Origin: Terriglobales bacterium
GTDB taxonomy: Bacteria; Acidobacteriota; Terriglobia; Terriglobales; SCQP01
Length of the DNA: 53,578 nucleotides
NCBI GenBank assembly: GCA_025451775.1
Contig: JANWJU010000010.1
Location: 1 to 53,578 of the forward strand
Reading direction: 5' to 3'
Positions 33,190-41,410 of the stretch are shown in pieces. The notes beneath the pieces are model-generated. The model was not told the origin of the DNA, made no database searches, and worked only from the letters and a program-made list of their open reading frames with translations. A program made the position numbers and the translations under genes. The number at the start of each line of letters is the position of its first letter. Position 1 is the first letter of the stretch.

Positions 33190-33533
33190 GGGGTCTCCTG
33201 ATCGAAATGCTGTGTGGCGTGACGTAGCGCCACGTCGGTAATGTGAGAAACCTGGGCGTTGGTGAACGCCAAGGCGGTTTGCAATTGCCGCGCGGCCGCA
33301 GCCTCCTGGCGCTGCTGCCGATAGTGCCCAACGCCCAGCAGGGACGCGGCCACGAGCACCACCACCGCCGCCACCCAAAGCCACCGGGTCCGGCGGCGGA
33401 TCGTGGGCGTGGGCGCGGGCGGCGTTGCGGGGCGCACCGCCCGGGCCGCCGTGCGCGCCGCAAACCCCGCGCTGGGCTCGCCTGCCGTGAGCGCCGCCCG
33501 CAACCGCAATTCCAGATCTTCTTTATCGGGCAC
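33186..33533 (-). CDS. Small single-span membrane protein, probable anti-sigma partner
   Basis: A GTG at 33533, 7 bases after a perfect GAGGAGG ribosome site, opens 115 codons. The N-terminal part is cytoplasmic and Ala/Arg/Pro-rich, a single membrane span lies at about 51-70 (LWVAAVVVLVAASLLGVGHY), and the outer part has a Gln-rich helix. It lacks the HxxxCxxC zinc motif of ZAS anti-sigma factors. Its place between an ECF sigma factor and DUF4252, with overlaps on both sides, suggests it restrains the sigma factor; this is inference. Confidence 0.65.
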   Translation of the reverse strand: MPDKEDLELRLRAALTAGEPSAGFAARTAARAVRPATPPAPTPTIRRRTRWLWVAAVVVLVAASLLGVGHYRQQRQEAAAARQLQTALAFTNAQVSHITDVALRHATQHFDQETP

Positions 33534-34029
33534 GCGAGACCTCCTCTGGAAAATGCCGGCGCAGCCGGGCCAAACTGCGGCGCAGATGGCTTTTGACCGT
33601 GGCCAGCGGCATGGCGAGAATCGGCGCAATCTCCTCCGGGTCGAGATCCTGCTGGTAGCGCAGGATCACCACCAGCCGCGCCCGCATGGGCAGCCGCCCC
33701 ACGGCTTGCCGTAGCGCCCCCGCCAGCCAGGGGTCGGACCCAGCGGCGGCGGCCGGAAGCTCGGGCAGTTCATCTTCTGGAAAGTGGCGCCGCCTGCGGT
33801 AATCGATACACTTGCGCGCGGTCACCTGCCGCAGCCAGTAGATCAGGTGTTGCTCGGACCGGATCTCGTCCCGATGCTGGTACAACGCCCAAAAAACCTC
33901 CTGCGCCAAGTCCTCCGCGTCCTGGCGCCGCCCCAAGGCCCGGCGCGCCATCCCGTAAACGAGCCGCTGGTGCCTGGTCACCACGGTAGTGAACCCGGCT
34001 TCCTCTCCGGGCACCACCCCGGGCGCCAT
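33523..34029 (-). CDS. ECF RNA polymerase sigma factor
   Basis: This factor of about 168 residues has region 2 (QRLVYGMARRALGRRQDAED, LAQEVFWALYQHRDEI, YWLRQVTARKCIDYRRRR) and region 4 (LPMRARLVVILRYQQDLDPE, then IAPILAMPLATVKSHLRRSL). It would direct RNA polymerase to a small regulon, probably including its own operon. An in-frame TTG at 34074 would add 15 residues; I prefer the ATG at 34029. It overlaps the membrane-protein gene by 11 bases and is divergent from dusB. Confidence 0.9.
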   Translation of the reverse strand: MAPGVVPGEEAGFTTVVTRHQRLVYGMARRALGRRQDAEDLAQEVFWALYQHRDEIRSEQHLIYWLRQVTARKCIDYRRRRHFPEDELPELPAAAAGSDPWLAGALRQAVGRLPMRARLVVILRYQQDLDPEEIAPILAMPLATVKSHLRRSLARLRRHFPEEVSRAR

Positions 34030-34124
34030 TCCATGCACCGTGGCAGCAGCGGGTTGGGGTACAGCGGCCTTCAATATAGAGGTATACGCAGACGGCGCGG
34101 TCTGAGAACGCAGTAAAATCAGGC

Positions 34125-35177
34125 GTGCATAAGTTTTGGGACAGTCCGGCGCCGAGCGGGCCTGCAGCGGTCCATTCCGTGCTGCCAGCCGTGGCCACCA
34201 TCCACCACGCCGGCCGCCGGCTTGAGCTGACGCCCGCCACCTTGCTGGCCCCCATGTCGGGCGTCACCGACACCGTCTTCCGCCGCTTTATCCGCGACCT
34301 GGGCGGCTGCGGCCTGATCATGACCGAGTTCACCTCGGCCGACGGCTTGGTCCGCTCCGAGAAAGTCGCCCGCCGCTACCTCAGCTTCGCCGAGGAGGAG
34401 CGCCCCATCGCCGCCCAGCTCTTCGGCAGCGACCCCGAGATTCTGGCCGAGGCGGCACAGGTGGTCGAACGCATGGGCTTCGACAGCATCGACCTCAACC
34501 TGGGCTGCCCCGCCAAGAAGGTGGTGAAATGCAACGGCGGCTCCGGCCTGCTGCGCGATCTACCGCTTTTGGGCCGGATGTTCGACCGCATCCGCAGCGC
34601 CGTGACGCTCCCCTTCACGGTGAAATTCCGCGCCGGCTGGGACGAGAAGCAACTGGTCCACGTCGAGCTGGCGCGCATGGCCGAGGCGGCGGGGGTGAAC
34701 GGCCTCGCGCTGCACGCCCGCACGCGGGAGCAGGGCTACTCCGGGCAAGCCCAGTGGCACTGGATCGCCGAGGTCAAGCAAGCGGTGAAGATCCCGGTCT
34801 TCGGCAACGGCGACGTCCGCACCCCCGAGGACGCGGCCGCGCTCGTCGCCGCGACCGGCTGCGACGGCGTCATGATCGGCCGCGCCGCCGCCAGCAACCC
34901 CTGGATCTTCCGCCAGATGGAAGCCTACCGCCTGACCGGCGCCTACCCGCTGCCCACGGCAGCCGACCGCGCCCAGCTCATGACGAATTATTTCAATCGG
35001 CTCGTGGCCCTGCCCAACCCCGGCAACCTGGGCAAGATGAAGCAGTTCGCCACCTGGTTCACCCACGGCCTCGAGGCCGGCGGCGGCTTGCGCAAGGCCG
35101 TCTACGAAGCCCATACCGAAGACGAAGTCATGGCGCGCGTGGATGCCTTTTTCGCTAGCGAACTGACGCCGGTATAG
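34125..35177 (+). CDS. dusB: tRNA-dihydrouridine synthase
   Basis: This flavoenzyme of 350 residues reduces uridines in tRNA. It shows the FMN-binding barrel with LLAPMSGVTDTVFRRFIRDL at the start, the catalytic Cys in DLNLGCPAKKVVKCNGGSGL, RAGWDEKQ, LALHARTREQGYSG and VFGNGDVRTPED, IGRAAASNPWIF. The GTG at 34125 lies only 6 bases after TAAAAT (34114-34119), so the message may be leaderless. It is monocistronic. Confidence 0.93.
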   Translation: MHKFWDSPAPSGPAAVHSVLPAVATIHHAGRRLELTPATLLAPMSGVTDTVFRRFIRDLGGCGLIMTEFTSADGLVRSEKVARRYLSFAEEERPIAAQLFGSDPEILAEAAQVVERMGFDSIDLNLGCPAKKVVKCNGGSGLLRDLPLLGRMFDRIRSAVTLPFTVKFRAGWDEKQLVHVELARMAEAAGVNGLALHARTREQGYSGQAQWHWIAEVKQAVKIPVFGNGDVRTPEDAAALVAATGCDGVMIGRAAASNPWIFRQMEAYRLTGAYPLPTAADRAQLMTNYFNRLVALPNPGNLGKMKQFATWFTHGLEAGGGLRKAVYEAHTEDEVMARVDAFFASELTPV

Positions 35178-35183
35178 CGCCGC

Positions 35184-35438
35184 TCATTGTTCACTCAACA
35201 ACACGGCGAGTTCCCTGGTCGTGCGGAAGCGCGCCGCATTGGGATCGTCCGCCGCGAGGGCGGCAAAATGGGCCTGGCCGCATTTAATCTTGGCGCTTTC
35301 GGTCTCGCGCAGGTCGGTGAGAAATTCTGAACCCTTGGTCTCGACCACGAAATACAGCCGCTCCTGGCTTTCGCGCTCGATCAGCACGGCCCAGTCCGGA
35401 GTGTAATCCCCGAGCGGCGTGGGAATGTGGCTCGCCAC
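35184..35438 (-). pseudogene. C-terminal remnant of a type III restriction endonuclease (Res)
   Basis: The frame reads IPTPLGDYTPDWAVLIERES, QERLYFVVETKGSEFLTDLR and ETESAKIKCGQAHFAAL, the endonuclease end of type III Res subunits, with the PD...ETK nuclease motif visible (PDWAVL, VETKG). Everything upstream (helicase domains, several hundred residues) is gone; the frame enters directly into element copy D, whose GTG can serve as a start. No Mod methyltransferase lies nearby, so this is a dead remnant. Confidence 0.7.
35212..35256. repeat. Direct repeat, copy 1 (45 bp)
   Basis: This 45-base segment is repeated at 35619-35663 with two mismatches. On the minus strand it encodes the last part of the restriction remnant (ADDPNAARFRTTREL). 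The two copies flank the dispersed element D. Confidence 0.8.
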
Positions 35439-35529
35439 TTTTCGCTGGGTCGCTCCCGCCGGTCGCTCGTGGGCGGGCTTCGATCGGCGGCGGCGGGCGC
35501 CCGCTCCGCTCGTGGCGCTTCCAAGCTGC
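35427..35529 (-). repeat. Dispersed 103-bp element, copy D
   Basis: On the minus strand it runs from GCAGCTTGGAAGCGCCACGA to GTGGCGAGCCAC, the same length as copies A and C. It lies at the 5' edge of the restriction-enzyme remnant, in the same direction as that gene. The GCGGGC and GCCCGC inner arms are kept. It is followed by ATTCC, as in copy B, so the true right border may extend 5 bases further. Confidence 0.85.
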
Positions 35530-35618
35530 CTCGGCTTGAACCACGCCTCCGTCTTGGTTTAGCGTCCCGCGGCTTCTCCACGCCGCTTGGGCGCGCGTTC
35601 AGAGCTCGGAAAGCAGGC

Positions 35619-35663
35619 TCCCTGGTCGTGCGGAAGCGCGCCGCATTGAGATCGTCCGCGGCG
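35619..35663. repeat. Direct repeat, copy 2 (45 bp)
   Basis: This is the second copy of the segment at 35212-35256, 43 of 45 bases identical. On the minus strand it encodes ADDLNAARFRTTREPA, then runs into sequence unlike the first copy. It suggests that the 3' end of a restriction-type gene was duplicated or rearranged before decay. Confidence 0.8.
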
Positions 35664-35678
35664 GTCTCCTCTGCACGA

Positions 35679-38600
35679 TCAATAACCGGCGGCCAGGCCG
35701 GCCGGGCGGTGGGGATCGTTGGCGCCTTCCAGCACGCCGGTCTTGGGGTTGACCAGGATGGCCTCATCGGCGCCGCTGCTGTAGAGCTCGAATTTATAGC
35801 CCATCGCCTCCAACGTATGCTGCGCCTCGGGCGTGAGCAGTCCCTGCTCAACGTAAACCTCTTGCGGATACCACTGTTGGTGCAAGCGCGGCGCGTCCAC
35901 GGCCTGTTGCATGTTCATCCCAAAGTCGACCACGTTCAGGATGCTTTCCAGCGTGGTGGAGATGATGCTGGCGTCGCCGGGACTGCCGGTGACCATGAAC
36001 AGCTTGCCGCCTCGCAGCACGATGGTGGGCGTCATCGAACTCAACGGGCGTTTGCCGGGTTCGACCTCGTTGATCGTGCCCTGGACCAAGCCCGCGGCGT
36101 TGGCGACGCCCGGCTTGGAAGTGAAATCGTCCATCTCGTCGTTGAGGAAGAACCCGGTGTTGCCGGCGATCTGTTGATTGCCAAACAGGAAATTAATGGT
36201 GAAGGTCACCGCCACCGCGTTGCCGTCCTTATCAACCACGGAGAAGTGGGTGGTGTGGGAGCCTTCGGCCGCGCCCAGACTGCCCTTGATCTCCGATGAC
36301 GGCGTGGCCCGGTCCGGCAGGATGCTGGCGCGCAGTTGGGCCGCGTGCGCGGGCGAGAGCAGCTCTGCCACGGGGTTGTGAACGAACGCCGGATCGCCCA
36401 GGTAGGTGTTGCGATCGGCGAAGGCGCGGCGCTCCGCCTCCGCCAGGTAATGCACCGTCTTCACCGAGCCAAAGCCCCACTGAGCCAGCGGATACGGCTG
36501 CACGATCTGCAGGATCTCGCAGAGCGTGGCGCCGCCGGAGCTGGGCGGCGGCGCGGAGACGATGGTGTAGCCGTGGTAGCCGCAGGTCAGCGGCTTGTCC
36601 CACTGCACGGTGTAATCGGCGAAATCCTGCATGGACAAGATGCCGCCATGGGCGTCGCTGGCCTTGACCACCGCCTGCGCGATGGGACCTTCGTAAAAGG
36701 CCTTGGCGCCGCCTTGCGCGATCAACTCCAGCGTATGCGCCAACTGGCGCTGCACCAGCCGCTGGCCGGCCGCGTACGGCTTCCCATGGTTGAGGAAGAT
36801 GCTGGCGACGTTGGGATACTGCGCGAACTTCCCGGCGTGCGCGTCCAGGATGGCGGTGTCGCCGGGCTCGAGCACGTAGCCACGGCGAGCCAGCTCGATG
36901 GCCCGCGCCATGACCTGTTGCCGGGTCATGGTGCCGTAGGTTTTGAGGGCGGTATCGAGGCCCATCACCGTGCCGGGCACGCCCACGCCCAGGTAGCTAT
37001 CCACGCTGCGGCCGCTGACCACGTTGCCCTTGGCATCCAGGAACATGTTGGGCGTGGCGCGTAACGGCGCCTTCTCGCGGAAATTCAGGAACCGGTTGTT
37101 GCCGCCGCTGAGATGGATGGTCATGAACCCGCCGCCACCGATATTGCCGCAGCAGGGATGAACCACGGCCAGGGCGTACGCCACCGCCACGGCGGCATCC
37201 ACGGCGTTGCCGCCTTGCTTGAGGATGTCCACGCCGGCCTGGGTCGCGAGATGCTGGGCGCTGACCACCATGGCGTGGCGCGCCGTCACCGGCCGCGCGT
37301 CCCGCAGCGCCACGCTGGCGCCAGCGGCCTCACCCGGGATCGCATCCGGGTTGATGGTGACCGCACCTTGCGCGTCAACCGGCGCGAGAATCTGCCGCAG
37401 GTAGTCGGTCGTGCCCGGCACTCGAACCAGATGCGGGTACTGCGGTCCACCGGCGTAGACAACGGTGTGGAGCGCGGTGACGCCGTCGCTCTGCGCGCGG
37501 ATCTGCAACGGCGTCCCGCTCGGCATCTTGCTCGTCTGGGCCTGCGCGATCTGGCTCCGCAGCAGGCTGGTGCTGTACGGCTGGCCGTTGATGGCGACCA
37601 GCTTCATGCCCGGCGCCAGGCCGGCCTTGAACGCGGGCCCGTCCCACAACACGTCCTCCACCTCGCCTTGGCGGTCGAGGAACAAGCCCACCGAGAACAT
37701 GGCGTTGACCCCGGAGGCGCTGAGTTCACCGGGGCCGACGTTCTCGAGCGCCTGCTGGTACCGCGAGGGCTGGCCGGTGTAGACCAGGCGCCAACCGCTG
37801 GCGTCGATGCCAGACAGCAGCGGCACCTGTGGGCCCACGCCATCCAGCCAGTTGTGCAGGAAGCCCGCCCAGTCGTAGGGCTGGACCGCGTTGAGCGCGT
37901 TGACGATGTCGTTGAAGGTGAAAGTGTGGGTGGCGAAGCTGCCGTTGTCGACGCCGAAAAAAAGCCGGGCAAAATCGTCCAGGGACTTTTGATCCTGGCT
38001 GAGCGTCCGGATCTTCATGTCGACGGCGAGCCAGAGCAGTTGCCCTTCACGGTAGAAGTCGTTTCCCCGGCTCCAGTTCGACCAGGCGTTGGGCGCGCTG
38101 TAGCCCAATTGCGCCGCAACCGTGGTGTCGCTCAGCGGCCGCCAGGCGCGGCCGGTGCGCTGCGCCATGGACGCCGCCCGGTAGGCCACTGCCTCCCGCC
38201 AGGTCTCCGGCGTCCACAGGCCGCTGCGCGCCGTCAACGTGTCGCCCAGGTAGACCGTGAGCCCCTCGTACACCCACAGCATCTGCGTCTGTTCGGGGCT
38301 CTCGAAGTTGGGCTGCCACAGCTCCGCCGGACGCATGAATTTGCCGTTCCAGGAGTGGGTGTATTCGTGCGGCAGCAGCGAGGCATCCAGCATGAAATGG
38401 GCGGCGTCGGCGAACATCTTCGCGCCGCCGCGCGCGCGGTCGTCGCTCGACTGGTGATGTTCCAGGCCGCCCTTGGAGACGTAATCGCTCAGCGTCAGCA
38501 GCAGGTGATAGTTATCGTAGTGGTGGGAGTGGAACAGGGCCTGGGCCTGCTCGATCAAACGGCGATAGCCGGCGATCTGTGCCGCGGAAATATCCACCGC

Positions 38601-39275
38601 CGCCGCGGTATCGCCCACCATGTCGAGATAGCAGTGCGCCGCTGAGCCGGCCGGGGTGAGGTCCACTTCCCGGAAATATTCTCCGGCGATCACCGGCGAA
38701 TCCACCAGGGTATCGAACGGCACGGTGCGGAACGCGATGCTGTCGCCAGTACGATGGTCCGTGGTCAGGGCGGTCGCGTAGCGCCAGCCGGACGGAATCA
38801 CCAGCGTCGGCCGGTACATCTCCAACTTGGTCGGATAACCGGCCTGGTACAGCGCGACCGTGTTCCACTCCAGTCCCATCAGGCGCGGCGTCACCCGATC
38901 CGGCCCCGGATACTGAAAGCTGATGGCGAGGCTCTCGACACCCTCCGGCACCGTTAAATGAAACGTGAACATGTCGACGGTGTCGCGATGCCAGGCGATC
39001 CGCTGGCCGCCCGCGGTAATTTCCAGTCCCATCAGGGCGCCGATGGGCCCGTCCGGAGAGTGGTCGCCGGGAATGTACTTCGGGTAGTAGAGCGTCAACG
39101 GCCCCGGCCGCACCGGCATCACCTCGCGCACAAAGAACACCTGTTGCCCTGGATTGGGCAACCGCACCGTGAGGTCAACCGTGCCCGCCGGCCCCGCCCC
39201 CGCCGCCTGCCCAAAGCAAGCCACGGCCGCTGCGAGCGCCACAGCGCCCAGCAGTAATGGAAGACGCTTTATCAT
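35679..39275 (-). CDS. Exported M61 peptidase fused to gamma-glutamyltransferase
   Basis: This unbroken frame encodes about 1198 residues. After a signal peptide, the first 620 or so residues form an M61 glycyl-aminopeptidase: zinc motif HEYTHSWNGK, downstream EGLTVYLGDTL, then a PDZ-like domain (GPAFKAGLAPGMKLVAINGQ). From about residue 640 it is a full gamma-glutamyltransferase: GNAVDAAVAVAYALAVVHPC, GNIGGGGFM and the self-cleaving nucleophile Thr, about residue 1008, in GSHTTHFSVVDKDGNAVAV. Maturation would leave the peptidase joined to the large GGT subunit. A joint role in breaking periplasmic peptides or glutathione is inference. I chose the ATG at 39275 for the signal peptide. Confidence 0.85.
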   Translation of the reverse strand: MIKRLPLLLGAVALAAAVACFGQAAGAGPAGTVDLTVRLPNPGQQVFFVREVMPVRPGPLTLYYPKYIPGDHSPDGPIGALMGLEITAGGQRIAWHRDTVDMFTFHLTVPEGVESLAISFQYPGPDRVTPRLMGLEWNTVALYQAGYPTKLEMYRPTLVIPSGWRYATALTTDHRTGDSIAFRTVPFDTLVDSPVIAGEYFREVDLTPAGSAAHCYLDMVGDTAAAVDISAAQIAGYRRLIEQAQALFHSHHYDNYHLLLTLSDYVSKGGLEHHQSSDDRARGGAKMFADAAHFMLDASLLPHEYTHSWNGKFMRPAELWQPNFESPEQTQMLWVYEGLTVYLGDTLTARSGLWTPETWREAVAYRAASMAQRTGRAWRPLSDTTVAAQLGYSAPNAWSNWSRGNDFYREGQLLWLAVDMKIRTLSQDQKSLDDFARLFFGVDNGSFATHTFTFNDIVNALNAVQPYDWAGFLHNWLDGVGPQVPLLSGIDASGWRLVYTGQPSRYQQALENVGPGELSASGVNAMFSVGLFLDRQGEVEDVLWDGPAFKAGLAPGMKLVAINGQPYSTSLLRSQIAQAQTSKMPSGTPLQIRAQSDGVTALHTVVYAGGPQYPHLVRVPGTTDYLRQILAPVDAQGAVTINPDAIPGEAAGASVALRDARPVTARHAMVVSAQHLATQAGVDILKQGGNAVDAAVAVAYALAVVHPCCGNIGGGGFMTIHLSGGNNRFLNFREKAPLRATPNMFLDAKGNVVSGRSVDSYLGVGVPGTVMGLDTALKTYGTMTRQQVMARAIELARRGYVLEPGDTAILDAHAGKFAQYPNVASIFLNHGKPYAAGQRLVQRQLAHTLELIAQGGAKAFYEGPIAQAVVKASDAHGGILSMQDFADYTVQWDKPLTCGYHGYTIVSAPPPSSGGATLCEILQIVQPYPLAQWGFGSVKTVHYLAEAERRAFADRNTYLGDPAFVHNPVAELLSPAHAAQLRASILPDRATPSSEIKGSLGAAEGSHTTHFSVVDKDGNAVAVTFTINFLFGNQQIAGNTGFFLNDEMDDFTSKPGVANAAGLVQGTINEVEPGKRPLSSMTPTIVLRGGKLFMVTGSPGDASIISTTLESILNVVDFGMNMQQAVDAPRLHQQWYPQEVYVEQGLLTPEAQHTLEAMGYKFELYSSGADEAILVNPKTGVLEGANDPHRPAGLAAGY

Positions 39276-39323
39276 GTGGTGACCAAAGTGAGCCTTGCCC
39301 GTCCTCGCCACGAGGGTTGATGC

Positions 39324-40706
39324 CTAATGCCCAGCCGCCGGCTTGCCCAGCAGCGCCTGCACGCGCGCCAAGCCTTGCACGAGCGCCGGCGCGCTGCGCG
39401 CTTCGACGTTCAGGCGCAGCAGCGGCTCGGTGTTGGACGAGCGCAGGTTGAAGCGCCAGTCCGGATACGCCACCGAGAGCCCGTCGGTCGAGTCCTTGGC
39501 GCCATCGGCGAATTGCTTCTCCACCTTGGCGATGACCGCGGCCGCGTCGGGCACCTCGAAGTTGATTTCGCCGCTGGCGAAGTACTTCGCCCGCAGCGGC
39601 GCCACCAGCGCCGATAGCGGCTTCTTCTCCCGTCCCAGCAGCTCCAGCATGAGCAGCAGCGGGATCATGCCGTTGTCCCGGTACCAGTTTTGCCGGAAGT
39701 AAAAATGCGCCGACATCTCGCCGCCAAACTCCGCCCCCACCTCGCGCATCTTGCCGGGGATGATGGTCATCCCGGCGCGGCTGAGCACGGTCGTGCCGCC
39801 GAGAGCGGCGATGGTCTCCTGCGTCGCCCAGATGCTGCGCGGATCGATGACCACGGCGGCGCCGGGGGTGTGGTGCAGGATCGAGCGCGCCAGAATCGCG
39901 GTGGTGAAGTAGCCGGAGAGAAAGTAGCCGGTGTCGTCGACGAAGAAGCAGCGGTCGCCGTCGGCGTCCCACGCCACGCCCAGATCGGCGCGGTTGGCGA
40001 TCACGGTATCGACCAGCTCGCCCTGATTGGCGGGCAGCAGCGGGTTGGGCACACCACCGGGCACGGGAAAGGCGCCGTCGGGCACGTCATAAATCCCGTG
40101 GATGTCGAGCGGCAGCTGGCCCCGCTCGGCGACCAAACGCAGCGCCTTGACCTGCAACCCGCAGTTGCCGTTGGCCACGATGTGCATGGGCCGGATCAGG
40201 GAGCGGTCAATATAGGTCAGGACGTAATCGGCAAACTCCGGCCAGACATCGCGCGTGACATAACCGCCCGGCGTGGCGGCGCCGCCGGCGTTTCCGGCGT
40301 TGCCAACATCGGCGAGCGCCAGGTCGCGGATCTGATCCAGGCCGCTCGTCAGCGACAGCGGCACCGCGCCCCGGCGGCAGCAGTTGAACCCATTCCAGTT
40401 TTTGGGGTTGTGCGAGGCGGAGATGGTGAAGCCGCCGTCCACATCGAGCGTGGCCGAGGCGTAGTAGAACATGTCGGTCGACACCGTACCGATGTCGATC
40501 ACCGTGACCCCGGCGCGGCGCAGCGCCCCGATCGCCGCCGCCGCCAGCGCCGGACCCGACGCGCGCACGTCCTTGCCGACGACCACCGTCTTCGCCCCCA
40601 CCACCTTGGCAAAGGCGCGGGCGATGGCTTCGGCGCCGGCTTCGTCCAATTGATCCGGGTAGGTCCCACGGATGTCGTAACTCTTGAAGATGGAAGGATC
40701 AATCAT
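39324..40706 (-). CDS. manB: Phosphomannomutase / phosphoglucomutase
   Basis: This cytosolic enzyme of about 460 residues interconverts hexose-1- and -6-phosphates. It has the phosphoserine loop TISASHNPKNWNGF, the metal loop DADGDRCFFVDD and the sugar-binding EFGGEMSAHFYF. The start gives IFKSYDIRGTYPDQLDE, typical of the AlgC/ManB group. Position 40706 is preferred because longer frames run into noncoding sequence. The M61-GGT gene follows after 48 bases, but a functional link is not obvious. Confidence 0.92.
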   Translation of the reverse strand: MIDPSIFKSYDIRGTYPDQLDEAGAEAIARAFAKVVGAKTVVVGKDVRASGPALAAAAIGALRRAGVTVIDIGTVSTDMFYYASATLDVDGGFTISASHNPKNWNGFNCCRRGAVPLSLTSGLDQIRDLALADVGNAGNAGGAATPGGYVTRDVWPEFADYVLTYIDRSLIRPMHIVANGNCGLQVKALRLVAERGQLPLDIHGIYDVPDGAFPVPGGVPNPLLPANQGELVDTVIANRADLGVAWDADGDRCFFVDDTGYFLSGYFTTAILARSILHHTPGAAVVIDPRSIWATQETIAALGGTTVLSRAGMTIIPGKMREVGAEFGGEMSAHFYFRQNWYRDNGMIPLLLMLELLGREKKPLSALVAPLRAKYFASGEINFEVPDAAAVIAKVEKQFADGAKDSTDGLSVAYPDWRFNLRSSNTEPLLRLNVEARSAPALVQGLARVQALLGKPAAGH

Positions 40707-40752
40707 AGGATTGGCGCGGGCCCAGCGCGGCACGGGATTCATTGTAGAACAC

Positions 40753-40797
40753 GAAAGCCCCACCCAAACTGCGGTGGGGCTTTGTGTGGTAGTACTG
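40753..40797 (-). pseudogene. Possible relic of a transposase C-terminus
   Basis: The minus strand reads QYYHTKPHRSLGGAF, which resembles the YYxxxxPHxSLG end of rve-type (IS3/IS481-like) transposases. Nothing else of a transposase is recognisable around it. The likeness rests on about 12 residues and overlaps a hairpin, so chance is possible. Confidence 0.3.
40754..40783. terminator. Hairpin with an 11-bp stem in a divergent gap
   Basis: AAAGCCCCACC and GGTGGGGCTTT pair around an 8-base loop. The flanking T/A bases give it the look of a rho-independent terminator on either strand. It sits between the divergent manB and acetyltransferase starts, where no terminator is expected, so it may belong to a relic or a small transcript. 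Confidence 0.5.
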
Positions 40798-40840
40798 CGT
40801 TCCAACGCTACAATGAACCCAAACCCCATGCAAGGTTGAG

Positions 40841-41410
40841 TTGGCCAAGGTAGCCACGTTGACAATGCCCGCCGCGATGCGATTCCGCGCCGCGAAACCG
40901 GCCGAGGCGGCCGTGGTCGCCGATATTCTCCACGACGCCGCCCGCTGGCTCGGACAGGCCGGCATGCCCCATGGTGTGATGTGGCGTGACGATGAAATGA
41001 ACCCGGCGCGCATCGCCGCCGACGTGCGGGCTGGGCTCTACTTTCTTGCGGAGATCGGCGGGGTTCCCGCCGCCACGGTACGCTTCCAGTTGGACGATCC
41101 GGAGTTCTGGCCCGATGCTCCCCGATCCGACGCGGCCTACATTCATCGCCTGGCACGCCGGCAAGGCTGCGGCGGGGCTGGCATCGGCGCGGCCGCCCTG
41201 GCATGGGCGGTCGAACACACGCGCCAGCTTGGCCGCCACGCCCTGCGCCTCGACTGCGAGGCCTCCCGCACGCGGCTGCGCGCCCTGTATGAGGGGTTCG
41301 GGTTCCGCCACCACAGCGACCGCCAGGTCGGCCCGTATCTCGTGTCCCGCTATGAATACACGCTGAGCGGCGATACCACCCCTCAAAGGGGTGGTATCGC
41401 CCCACCTTAA
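40841..41410 (+). CDS. GNAT-family acetyltransferase
   Basis: This protein of up to 189 residues has a GNAT pattern: MRFRAAKPAEAAVVADILHD, LYFLAEIGGVPAATVRFQLD, an IHRLARRQGCGGAGIGAAAL coenzyme-A loop (Q/RxxGxG/A-like), and LDCEASRTRLRALYEGFGFR. The start is uncertain (TTG 40841, ATG 40865 or ATG 40877). Its last 15 codons lie in a perfect hairpin and its stop overlaps the stop of the convergent TonB receptor by 4 bases. Confidence 0.82.
   Translation: MAKVATLTMPAAMRFRAAKPAEAAVVADILHDAARWLGQAGMPHGVMWRDDEMNPARIAADVRAGLYFLAEIGGVPAATVRFQLDDPEFWPDAPRSDAAYIHRLARRQGCGGAGIGAAALAWAVEHTRQLGRHALRLDCEASRTRLRALYEGFGFRHHSDRQVGPYLVSRYEYTLSGDTTPQRGGIAPP
41369..41401. terminator. Perfect 15-bp hairpin between convergent genes
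   Basis: GGCGATACCACCCCT pairs with AGGGGTGGTATCGCC around a CAA loop. A second small palindrome, CACCTTAAAAGGTG (41403-41416), follows at once. The hairpin lies within the last codons of the acetyltransferase and just beyond the receptor gene, which fits a shared terminator for both strands. Confidence 0.7.

Noticed and set aside
35381-35851. 156-codon frame overlapping the end of the GGT gene
   Set aside because: It is a second-frame reading through the GGT 3' end, the direct repeat and element copy D; it has no coherent family pattern.
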